This document shows positions 24,103 through 33,468 of a stretch of 64,000 bases of DNA, piece after piece; the first letter of the stretch is position 1, and every line of letters begins with the position of its first letter. The stretch covers positions 3,725,001 to 3,789,000 of the forward strand of contig NC_134970.1 of the NCBI RefSeq assembly GCF_965638725.1, in the 5' to 3' direction. The position numbers were made by a program, and so were the translations under genes. The notes beneath the pieces were generated by a model that was not told the DNA's origin, searched no databases, and was given only the letters and a program-made list of their open reading frames with translations. Source of the stretch: Aptenodytes patagonicus (Eukaryota; Chordata; Aves; Sphenisciformes; Spheniscidae).

Positions 24103-25490
24103 GACGAACGCGAAGGACCGGGGCTCGCCGTTGGGAAAAGTTGGCCAACTCCTGGAGCTGAGCCTGGCTCACAGCAATAGTTCATCCCACGGGAGCAGAT
24201 GAGATCACCGGGGGTAAAGGACAGTGCGAAGGTGTCAGAAGGATGGATGGGGAAGGAGGAGAGATAGGGGGATGGACAGACAGGGGATAGACAGATAACA
24301 GTTGTTTCAAGGATGACATGACAACAGTGGTAATAAATCCTAGCATTTTAGATCTAGCCTGAAAGGAAAGGCTGGAATGGCTCTGAATTCCCGTTTATGA
24401 AGGGCCCTGGCTTTTGGATCAACATAATCCATGTCTGAGTTGGGCTTTGCATGGAAAAGAAAGGCAAGGGAAGAGAAGTGGTGCACACGCACACACATGC
24501 TCTGTGCCACCGGCTGCCAGCACACTCGTGCCCGTGCTGTGCCGATGAGGCAGGCTTGCAGGCACCAGTGCCCAGCGGCGTTTGCAGCGTGCCCGTAGAT
24601 GAGAAGCTGGATCTTCTTGCGAGGTTTTCTCCAGCTGCCTTAGTTTGCCTCCCTGGGCCTGGAGGATGTGGGCTGAGCTCAGTGGTTTCAGTTCAGGATT
24701 TTGGATTCTCCGGGGATGTGTCATCCCTCTCACAGCATGCGTGTTTGCTACATGTGTATAAAAATATAGAGGATGAATACATTATATTTAAATATCTCAC
24801 CACTGGACAGCTCTTTTCAGGTGTTGAAAGCTGGGATGATACAAGGTATTTTAACTACCTCTGAGTGATTCTTTCCTGCTGGACCCAGGGCCGTTTGGCT
24901 CGCAAGCTCTGCTCCAGCCTTTCTCTGCAGCTGAAGCAGACCCGAACCCAGGGACACCCTCCCTCCAGGCAGAGCCCATGCTGGAGACCCCACCTGGTAC
25001 CAGGACAGCTCCCAGTCCCAGTGGGGGTCAGGGTCCCTGCAGAGCAGGGGCTGCAGCGGGTCTGGGGTGAGGTGATGGAGGACTCCAGTTGCCCTGTGCT
25101 GAGGTTTCCTATTGCATCCTCTTTTGGAGCACACGGGGACAGCCCAGCTGTGGCCACAGCTCACACCTGGGCGTGCAACACTCCTCCGGAGCCACACAGA
25201 CCCACCTGATGGACCGGGGGACAGCTGAGGGGACAGCCTGATCACGCAAGTCAAACCTGATGTGGCCAAAGCATCGCCTCTCTGGAGCAATGTACCTCCT
25301 GATCCCTGTCCAGGAAACCCTGAAAGCAGACATGGTGGGGGTCTTCCCAAGGCCCTGGGAGGGAATTGGGAAAGAAGTGGGACACAGGGAAGTCCCCGTC
25401 TTTGCAAACCAGCATCGTTCACAAAGCAGCTGCTGGGCTGGGCAAGGGCTTTCTGCTGCTCTCGCTGTTGAGAATAAGACACTGAATGCA
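24103..25490. other. Intergenic between the CTCF-like site and the OPTC 3' end
   Basis: Contains a degenerate GGAT/GACA tract (24240-24300) and a short AT-rich stretch (24750-24860). No gene is seen. Confidence 0.5.
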
Positions 25491-25506
25491 TTTTTGAAGT
25501 CTTCAT

Positions 25507-25512
25507 TTTATT
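25507..25512 (-). terminator. OPTC: OPTC polyadenylation signal AATAAA
   Basis: The minus strand reads AATAAA about 190 nt downstream of the opticin stop codon, the first canonical signal after it. This predicts a short 3' UTR (about 25702 to 25490). The cleavage position itself is inferred. Confidence 0.6.
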
Positions 25513-25702
25513 AGAGCTGCCCCTCCCCTGCTCCGTTTGCCCCAGAACTGAGTTCACCCCTACACGGAGGCTCAGCTCACACCGGGGTTAAATGCATCTG
25601 CCTTAACCCCACATTTTCCGTGGGGCAGCAGGGTCCGAGGGGCTCTGGGGTGGGGGCATGGTGGGTCCAGGAATGCTCGCCCTTGTTTCCCAGCGTTGGG
25701 GC

Positions 25703-28436
25703 TCAGAAGAAGCGGCCTGTGGGCAGGCGGGGCAGGCAGAAATAGGCGTTGGGGAAGAGGCTGAGGTTGATGGGGTTGCCGTCGAGGCGGATGTCCTCCA
25801 GCGCCCTGCGGATCTGGCTGTGGTCTTGGCTGTTGCAAAACGTGTCCTCATGCATGGTCTGGATGTTGTTGTTCTGGCCAGGGAGGCAAAGGGCAAAATC
25901 AGTTTCAAAGGGATGGGGAGGAGGAGGAAGAGGAGGAGGTGGTGGTGGGCTCTGCTAGACTCAGGTACAGACAAGCCTGGGTCCAGGCTCATCTCACCTG
26001 GAGGTGCAGGGAGCGCAGGCTCTCGGGCAGGGGCACCGGGATATAGTCCAGCTGGTTATCGGACAGATGGAGAAACTGCAGCTGCTTCAGGTCCTGCGGG
26101 AAGAGGGGAGAGATAAACCTCCCTGCTCCGAGCCCCGCTCTGGCCCTCTGCACCATCCCTGTTACCCCTTGGCATGGCAGGTTTGGGCTAAAACCAGCCT
26201 GGATTCATCCACCGGGTGCTGGGCAGCTCCAGCACCCACCCGGAAAGCTTCGGGCTGGAGGCCGGTGCTGGGGATCCTGTTGAGACGGGCATCCAGCCGG
26301 ACGATGCTGCGGGGCAGCTCGGGCAGTGCCGTCAGCCTGTTCTCGGGCAGGATGAGCTCCTGCAGGCTGGGGAGCAGGCGGAAGGCATCCACGTCCGCCC
26401 AGGAGATGAAATTGCTGGTCAGGTCTATTCGCTTCAGCTTCTCTGGTGGGAGAGGAGGGAGGGGATGAACAGGGACCCATGCAGAACTGCTTATTCCCCC
26501 TGTGCCCCATTGCAGAGCCTGACCCCTCCCTTGCCTCGACGTACTCAGCCCTGTGAAATCGCCGGCCCGGATTGTGCCAATGCGGTTGAAGCGGGCGTAG
26601 AGGTAGGTGGTCTCCGGCGGCAGCAGCGGGATGTGCTCCAGGTCGGCATCGTCACAGTAGACGGAGGTTCCGATGCACAGGCAGAGCAGGCAGCTGGGCA
26701 GGCCTGGGGGTGCAGAGGCAACCCTTGGCATGGCATGGCATGGCATGGCACGGCTCCCCCGCCCCCCGCCCAAAGTACCCCAGCATGCAGGGAGATGGGA
26801 GGACGTGCCCACGCCTGCCCATGCTGTGGGTACACAAAGTCTTTAGCACCCGGAGCTGTCACAGCCCCAGCACCTCGTCAAGGGAAGGGCCAGAAACTCC
26901 CAGCCAAAAGAGCTGCTAATAAATTAAGCTGCTCAGGGCCAAATACCTCCCGCGGGAAGAGGGGGAGATGTAAGCTTGCCAAACACAGCAGCGTTACACC
27001 CAGGGCTCACTTGGCCCCCTTAGTTTTTCCACAGAAGGAAACAGAACAAAAGCAAACAGTTTTGCATCGAGCAAAACATCTGTCTCGGTTGCGTGAGGGT
27101 CCCGGCACGCCGGGCAGGGGGGGCAGGAGGGGTAAAGCTGTGTCCCCCCCGTGCACGTGCTCCCTCTCCTCTCCCCCAGCGCCCGCGAGGCTCAGCATCC
27201 ATTAGTGGGGGAGTTCAAAGCAGCAAGGCAACAATTTCCCTTTGCCTCCTACTTAATTTGTCCCAGTCCAGAGTGACAGAAAATGAATAAAGATATTTAT
27301 CCCTCGCTACAGGATTTTAATTGTCACTAATCTAATTGCTACTCTGTCCGACTGTTGCAATGCCTCTGCTCATTAAAATGTTGCTGCTTTGCTGGAACTC
27401 TTGTTTCCCAGAAATGTCTCGCTGCAGCCCTCCTGCCTGCTGTGTGATAAGACGCACCCCCAATGCCCCGGGCAGAGCAAATAACTGCTGCTGTCTGCTG
27501 GTGGCAAAAGGGTTTGCTGCCTTTTCTCCAGAGCTCCAGCCCTGCCATCCCTGGGACATGTGACTGCATCCCATGGGAACCAAACCCCGTCGGCTGCACC
27601 TTTGTGCTGCACCCAGGGGTCCGCACTCACCCTGCGGGGGGACGGGCGCTGGGCGGACGGGGCCGGCAGTGGTCGGAGGCTGCAGCTTCAGGGTTTCAGC
27701 CGTGGTGCCCGGGTTTGGGACAGCCGCGGGGTTCTTGGGGCGAGGAGCCAGGGTGCCAACCTCAATCTGCAAACACAGCCTGGGCGTGAGGGCTGAGGTG
27801 GCCAAGCGAGTCCTCCCGCTCCCCTCCAGCGCAGGAGGCACTGGTCAAGGGCACTGGGTAGGCCTTATTGAAAAGCCAGCTCCTCCTTGGAGAGCTCTCC
27901 TAGCTCAGGGTTTCAGAACCCCCCTCCCTGTTTGCCCGGAGGGATGCAGGAAGCCTCATGTCCCGGCTTCCTGCAGCGATGCTCTGGCCAGGCGCTGGCA
28001 GGGGACAAGGAAGCCGGCAGAGGTCGGGGTCGGGTAAAGACTTTCCTGCCACCAGCAAGAGTGGTGGAAGAGTCACCAGGGCTCGTAGGGTTGTGCAAGG
28101 GGCTGGTTCTCCAGCTGTGCCCCATCCGTCCCTTGGACGAAGCCCCTTTCTCGGGATGCACCCAGGGAAGACCTGCCCCGCGCACCGGGTGCTCTCCTGC
28201 ATCCCCCTCACCTTCGGAGCAAGGTCACTGTAGTCGTAGAGCTCCTCATAGTTGCTCAGGTCAAGGATCTCACCATAGTTGTCCAATGTCAGGTCGTAGT
28301 TGTCCAGGTCCAGGTTTTCATAGAGTGCAAGATCAGCTTTTGGATTCTCTACCTTCCCTCTCTCCTCCTGGGCTGGGAGAGCCCAAGCTGCCCCCAGACA
28401 CAGGCTGGCGATGCCCAGCCAGGCCAGGGTCCGCAT
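25703..28436 (-). CDS. OPTC: Opticin (class III small leucine-rich repeat proteoglycan), six coding exons
   Basis: Seen: coding exons 28436-28212, 27766-27631, 26703-26545, 26442-26240, 26093-25998 and 25873-25703, all with GT-AG junctions in matching phase, giving 990 nt and 329 aa (human about 332). Residues 1-19 are a signal peptide. Residues 35-70 are acidic with six Tyr next to Asp/Glu or Asn (39, 47, 54, 63, 67, 69), the sulfation-type region. Residues 76-120 are rich in Pro and Thr, the usual O-glycosylated linker. Cys 125, 128, 130 and 137 form CX2CXCX6C, the class III N-cap. Leucine-rich repeats follow, then Cys286 and Cys319 of the C-terminal cap and an NLS sequon at Asn309. The final exon keeps the very conserved stretch ending LPTGRFF. 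Known of the family: a secreted homodimeric SLRP of vitreous and ciliary epithelium that binds collagen fibrils and is anti-angiogenic. Introns are short (445, 927, 102, 146, 124 nt). The ATG has A at -3. Transcription follows PRELP in the same direction, as in mammals. Identity is very secure; the first two junctions rest on splice signals and phase. Confidence 0.96.
26726..26750. repeat. Five-copy TGGCA microsatellite inside OPTC intron 2
   Basis: Five perfect copies of TGGCA lie 23 to 47 nt upstream of the acceptor of the third coding exon of opticin (exon starts 26703), in the stretch where branch points normally sit. Confidence 0.9.
27200..27400. promoter_or_regulatory. AT-rich candidate regulatory element in OPTC intron 2
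   Basis: Within the largest opticin intron, about 200 nt of AT-rich sequence stands out from GC-rich flanks. It contains TTTTAATTGTC and TAATCTAATTGC (27314-27345), an ACAATTT SOX-like site near 27229 and TTAAAATG near 27373. Motif density suggests an enhancer; conservation cannot be judged from one sequence. Confidence 0.3.
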
Positions 28437-28547
28437 CCTGCAGCCGGCCAGGGTCACCGCTCCGAGGGCAGCACTGGGGACCGTGGTCCCGGGGGGCGCA
28501 GGGCTCCGACAGGGCCAGCAATGCAGGGCAGGATGGGGCCAGGTGCC
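28437..28547 (-). other. OPTC: Likely 5' UTR part of the first coding exon of OPTC
   Basis: Upstream of the opticin ATG on the minus strand, a pyrimidine-rich tract ends in TTTCAG at 28548-28553 and would open an exon at 28547, giving 111 nt of 5' UTR. A second AG directly before the ATG (exon start 28437) is possible but has a poorer tract. The frame stays open well upstream of the ATG, so the start is chosen by the signal peptide and homology rather than by an upstream stop codon. Confidence 0.35.
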
Positions 28548-29572
28548 CTGAAATGGTTGCAAAGCGGTGAAAGCAAAGAGGGACGGGAAGGCAGGACTGG
28601 CCCGCCGGCCGCAGCCAGCCCCGCTCTGCAGCCGTGGTGGGGACTGCAGCCACTGCGGGGGACGAACAGCCTCTGCCCCCGGCCCCGGGAACATTACGCC
28701 ATCCCTTTTCTTTTCAGCCCATTTCACGCTCGGCTGGGCGGCTGTGCAGGAGAGGCCCCGTGGCCGTGCCGGGCTGCCCTCGCTTCCCGGCTTTCCCAGC
28801 CCCGAGGAGGTAAGTGAGGGGGCCGGGAGGTGATAAGGGGGTCAGGGTCCTGCTCCAGCCCCTCAAGGCAGTGGGTGAAGCTGGTTGCTGGCCCAATAAA
28901 TCCAGCAGCCAAGCAGAAATGACCCCAGGAGTCCTGGCACTCTGCTGCTCTCCCCTTTGGTCCCCCTTGCTCCTACAGCCAGGTCCAAAGCCCTGAGATG
29001 CTGCTTCTCAGCCTCCAGCATCCTGGGCAAGCCAGTGCCGGGGGGACCGGAGGCCACAGGGTACCTGTGACTCGACCCTGAGCACAGGGGCTGCCTGCAC
29101 GGGGACACCCCCAGCTCTGCAGCCCGGGCAGGGTGCGCCTGGCAGCCCCCCATCCAAACCCACCGGGGTCCATTCCTAAAGGGAGCTCTCTCCCACCTGA
29201 AGTTGGTCCCTGCACATGGGTCCCCAGCACCCACCGTGCACCCTGTGCTGCAGCATCACCCACCCAGCAGGCTGCACGCCCACGTGTGCACCCACAGCAG
29301 AGCAGGCGGAGGGGCCTGGCACCCAGCAGCCTCCCACGCGTCTCTCCCAAACCAAATGCAAAAGCAATGACCCAACCTGGAGTTTTTGCACCCCAGACTG
29401 AGGATGCTGCTCCCTAATTTCTGCCCGTTTCCCACAGATCAAACCTTTACAAGTGCAGTGAGCCCCCCGCACACATTGCCAGCCCCCGACCCTCCCAGCC
29501 CTGCAGCTCACCCCAGCCCAGCGGGGCTCTGCTCAGCGCTGGAGGAGCAGAAAGAAGGCAGCATGGACGTAC

Positions 29573-29740
29573 CCCCTTTCCCCTCCTCCTCAGCGTGGGA
29601 GAGCCCCGTTCTGCTCCCGTGGGCTGGTGCGCTGGCTGGAGAAGGGCTGCTGGGCTTTTAATGCATGGAGAGGAGGGGGGGCTGCACAGAGGGGCCTGGC
29701 ACGGCTGCTGCTGAGGGGAGAGGCAGGATGCGGCCAATCA
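29573..29740 (-). promoter_or_regulatory. OPTC: Candidate OPTC promoter and short non-coding first exon
   Basis: On the minus strand, a TATA-like ATTAAAAG (29662-29655) lies about 78 nt downstream of an ATTGG, an inverted CCAAT box (29738-29734). A donor-like GGGGG|GTACGT follows with its exon end at 29573. The arrangement would give a first exon of roughly 50-60 nt that splices to 28547. All of this is inference from spacing and weak motifs. A GTGAGC at about 29515 is an alternative donor. Confidence 0.2.
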
Positions 29741-30711
29741 AGCTGGCAGCCCCCCACTGGGACATTATATTGTCCCCAGGGGTGAGCCAGCCCCAATGGT
29801 GGCTGTCCTCCAACAGCCCAGGCTTGCGTCTGGGGCTGTGGGGGACAGGATGGGGTGGGATGGGATGGGGAGCTTGCTGTGCTCCCTGCCCTGGTGTCCC
29901 CATGGATGATGGGGGGACACAGCCCTGGGCAGAGGGGACAGAGCCAGCTGCTGGGATATCCCTGCCCCAACAAGCCCAGGTCCTGCCAAGCCACAGAGCG
30001 ATTTCCAGCTGTGGCCGTCCTCAGGGGTGCAGGAATGGCAAAGCAGCAGGTGCAGCCCCCCCTTGCTGATCTAGGTTTCAATCGGGTGGGACCCCGGGGT
30101 CTGGTGAGCATCCCAGCCCTGGGGAGGGTGTGGGGGGACCCGCTGCTCCCCAGGGTTTAGGGGTCTGCACAGGCCCACCCCAGCAGCCACATGGCTGGTG
30201 ATATCTGGCTCATCCGCCCCCCTCGCCTCCCGCAGGGCTCAGCGCTGCTCACCCCTCTGCACACTGTTGCTTTGGAAACGTGGGGGTGGTTTGGGGAGGG
30301 GGAGCTGACATGGATGGGGGGGGCAGCGCTGCTCCCCCCACCAGAGTAGGATGGGAGACGTCCCCATCTCCCCCTGTGTGCACCCATGCGCCCTGGGGCA
30401 GGGGGGGCTGCTTGATACCCCCTATGTAGGGCTCAGCTCGGGGGCCATGGCCCTGCTTCATCCTTGGGGGAGGGATGTCATTGCCAGGGACGTGTCCTGT
30501 GGGGTTGGGACACCCCAGGATGGGCAGGGTGTGCACAACAGCCCCACGGGCTCCTCGCAGCGCTGGGCAGCCTTTGCACACACAGCCACCCACTGCTGTA
30601 AAAATGTTCTTCTCTCTCGCAGGCAGATCGCAGCCCACACGCTCACCCACCCGAGACGTCGCACCCATCTGCCGGTGCTTGCTGGGCAGGTGGGGACACC
30701 CTGGCAGCCCC

Positions 30712-30725
30712 CCACCAGCGGGCAC
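30712..30725 (+). promoter_or_regulatory. Possible CTCF site between OPTC and PRELP
   Basis: CCACCAGCGGGCAC matches the 14-base CTCF core consensus CCASYAGRKGGCRS at every position except the eighth (C where A/G is usual). One mismatch at a well-conserved position makes occupancy uncertain. Confidence 0.25.
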
Positions 30726-32752
30726 GGGCCTTGTCCACGCACCCACAGCCCCCTCGCCCCCAACCCACGGCATCCCCCCTGCCAGGGCAGCCCCAGCCCC
30801 GCTCTGCACGGAGCAGAGCAAAGGACCGCCGCTAATCTTCGTTAAGCCCCTCATTAGGCGGCTCGGCAGCCACCGTGATGGAAGCGATGTGGCAGCTGGG
30901 GGGGGGGGGGGAGGATTACAGCTGAACCAGTACCTCCGCTCCTTGGAGGGGCTGCAGGCGCTTGTCCAGGGCCAGCGGCTGAGTCCCCCCACCCCCCTGG
31001 GGAGCAGGGGCTTTGGTCCAGCGGGGCTGGAGGGGACCTGGCCTTCGGATGGCACTTTCTGCTCCAGCTCTGGGGGAGATGGGGGGGCAGCTCCTGCCCG
31101 GCAGCCCAGCACGGTGGAAATTGCTGCAGAGCAAAAGCCTGGGCTGGGCTGGGGCTGGCGGGGGTCCCCAGGGCAGTGGTGTCCCCAGGGCTGCTGTTTT
31201 GCTGCCCTAGAGAAGGAGCTGGTGTCCGTCCTCATGCCCAGTTCTTCCCTTGTCCCCAGAGGCAGCGGCACTTCAGCAGCCGTAGCAAATGCCTGCATGG
31301 ATGGCATCGCCCGAAGAGTTGGTGCAAACCCTCACAGCAGGAGAGGTCCCTGCTCAGACACCCACAAGTGGGGTGGGGGGGTCACCAGCTGCAAGGGGGC
31401 TTGATTAGAGCAGCAACTCATCCTGCTCCAAACTGCCTCTCGCCATATCCAGCTGCTCCCCAGTGGGCCCACAGCTCCTTCCCCAGCACTGGGAAGATCA
31501 GCACGTATCATGCTGGGGAGCCCTTTCGTGCCCACCCCAGCAGCCCCGCTCAGCCCCCACTAACGAGGGGTTTCCAGCCTTCCCTGTGACCCCACAACAC
31601 GCACGGCAAGGGGAGAGCTTCCCACGCTGCCGGCCCAGGTCCCGCTCCCAGGGCAGCACGGCGGCTATTCGCAGAGAGAAGAAACAAGCCCCCCTGCTTT
31701 TGTGGTGCTCAGCTCCCCCGGGAGACAGGGCTGACTTGCCCGGGGAGGCAGTGAGTGAATGCACACTCGGGAGCGCATGATTCACGCCCCGATCACAAAA
31801 TATGGAGATTTTATTCTCCAGCACAAAAACATAAGGGGAGCTCGCTGCCTGTGCCTGCTCTGCACACACACATGCACACGCATCCCCCTCCTGCCAGCGT
31901 GCATGCTCCCGTGAGCAGCCCCACGCCGCAGCCCATGCATTTGCACCCACGCCCACAGCCGTCCTCCCTCTCCACTCACGATTCACGTGGGGAGCGCAGC
32001 AGCAAGAGGAGATTTTTGAAGCTGCAGCGATGGGCAGAAGGATAAGTCGCTGCCTACACCCGTTCTGCTCGTGTGAAAACACACGAACACTCCACACAAC
32101 CGCAGCCCTGGGGACGGATCCGGGCTCATTGCTGCGGGTGGGAGAGACGCCTCCCCCCCGGCTGCCCCCACACACACCCTGGAGCTCCTCCATGCTGCCC
32201 TTCAGGGCAAACTCACCCTGGGGACATTTGTCTGGCTCCCCTGGGAGCATGAAGTTGATGTGAGGGCAGCTCAGCCCGAGTTCACACGACCTGCCCAGAC
32301 ATGCAGTGCATGCAGCTATGGCCTTCTCCCAGCCGGCTTGCAGGGACACCACCACCCATCAGCTGCAGCCACGGCCCTGGGAGCTGCAGCCAAGGTCAGG
32401 CACTCTTAATTAGCAGAGGTGCTCGTTAAGACAGGTACATGCTCCATAAGCCTGCCCACCGCCGCTCCGCAGGGGAGCTTTGCAGACGTGCCTGCTGCTT
32501 TGATGCTGGTGCTGCTCTTGAGTCCAACCCAGCATCGGTTCAAGCGAGGGCACACCACAAACAACCCCCGAGCCCGCCAACCTCCTGCTGCAGGGACCCC
32601 TGGGGTCTCCCGAGCTCCGACTCTTGGGAAAGTTGGCCCCAACAGAGGAAATTTGGTCCTGAATGAAGCAGCAGCTCCCGCGCAGCGAGGAAGATGAGGA
32701 TGGATCAGAGAGAGGCAGGTCCGACCGCGGCTCTGGGTCCCTTGTGAATCAT

Positions 32753-32758
32753 TTTATT
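32753..32758 (-). terminator. PRELP: PRELP distal polyadenylation signal AATAAA
   Basis: The minus strand reads GTGAAAATAAAATGATTC here, a canonical signal about 2.16 kb after the PRELP stop and just after AU-rich sequence with Pumilio-type sites. This is the favoured 3' end. Confidence 0.5.
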
Positions 32759-32854
32759 TTCACTGCTGCGGAGAGTAGGAGTGAAAATACCATTAAGTTG
32801 AAATCAGTCAAGAACTACATATGTCTGTAGATATATCTGTACAGTCTACCAGTA

Positions 32855-32883
32855 TATATACACATTATATATAAATATATACA
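32855..32883 (-). promoter_or_regulatory. PRELP: Paired Pumilio-type UGUAUAUA elements
   Basis: As transcribed, UGUAUAUA occurs at 32883-32876 and again at 32862-32855, a little over 100 nt upstream of the distal AATAAA. This octamer matches the Pumilio (PUF) consensus UGUANAUA. A role in mRNA decay or translation is inferred and depends on the 3' UTR model. Confidence 0.4.
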
Positions 32884-33185
32884 TAGGGTCTCTGGGTTTA
32901 AGGTTGAAACCTGTCAAACCCAATAAAGCCCACTGGAGGAAGATTTGGAGAAGAGACTTTTATCATGCAAAACCAAGCCTGAATTAGCACGGGGGTTTAA
33001 TGAGCCTTTCAGCGCTGGGAAGGGGGGAGCACCCAGCTCGCAGGGTCGTTGGTGTGTCCCCAGGCTGTGGGGAGCATCCCTGTCCCATTCCCGGGGAGCG
33101 GGACACGGTGCCCGTCCGTGCCCGTCTCAGAGAAGGGTCAGTTTTGGTGGCTGAACACAAAGGAGGTAACGGCTGGTTTCTTTGG

Positions 33186-33191
33186 TTTATT
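33186..33191 (-). terminator. PRELP: PRELP alternative proximal polyadenylation signal AATAAA
   Basis: The minus strand reads GTAATAAACC about 1.73 kb after the stop codon, 430 nt before the distal signal. Use of this site would remove both UGUAUAUA elements from the mRNA. Confidence 0.3.
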
Positions 33192-33430
33192 ACTTTAATG
33201 CTTATTTCAATTGGATTTTTTTTTTTTTCCTCTAATGCTTGGCCTTAAATCTAAATCCTGAGAATCAGGAAGGAAAAAAAAGAGAATAACACCCCCTAAT
33301 CCCGGACACCCTATATATGCAGGTACAGCTATCAGAGGGAAGCGATACACATGAAAACAGGGAGAAGGGGGAATAAAAAATAGCTTTATCCAAAAGAGTA
33401 ATTCTTCCCTTTTCTTTTTCTTTCCTTTTT

Positions 33431-33434
<4 letters not shown>

Positions 33435-33464
<30 letters not shown>
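33435..33464 (-). repeat. A30 homopolymer (U30 in the inferred PRELP mRNA)
   Basis: Thirty consecutive A on the plus strand. Pyrimidine-rich sequence (TTTTCTTTTTCTTTCC type) lies directly to its left on the plus strand. As transcribed from the minus strand, this is U30 followed by an A/G-rich stretch that could fold back on it. Confidence 0.95.

Positions 33465-33468
<4 letters not shown>

Larger units (their letters stand above)
28548..32739. other. OPTC-PRELP intergenic spacer, no gene recognised
   Basis: About 4.2 kb of very GC-rich DNA. It holds the weak opticin promoter candidate, a short GGGAT tandem (about 29848-29873), a run of 14 G (30898-30911) and a CTCF-like site (30712). Long frames on both strands (for example 30249-31307 minus) overlap each other, have proline/glycine/alanine-rich composition and show no domain, so they are treated as chance. 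Confidence 0.6.

Noticed and set aside
1-25490. Exons of ATP2B4, expected on this side from synteny
   Set aside because: No frame resembles the calcium-pump N-terminus or any P-type ATPase motif; a non-coding first exon could be present but cannot be recognised.
25603-25992. Minus-strand 129-codon frame over the last OPTC exons
   Set aside because: Out-of-frame shadow; the real frame gives the conserved opticin C-terminus.
30249-31307. 352-codon minus-strand frame and overlapping 309-codon plus-strand frame
   Set aside because: Both strands are open because stop codons are rare in GC-rich DNA; no family features and no plausible splice pattern.
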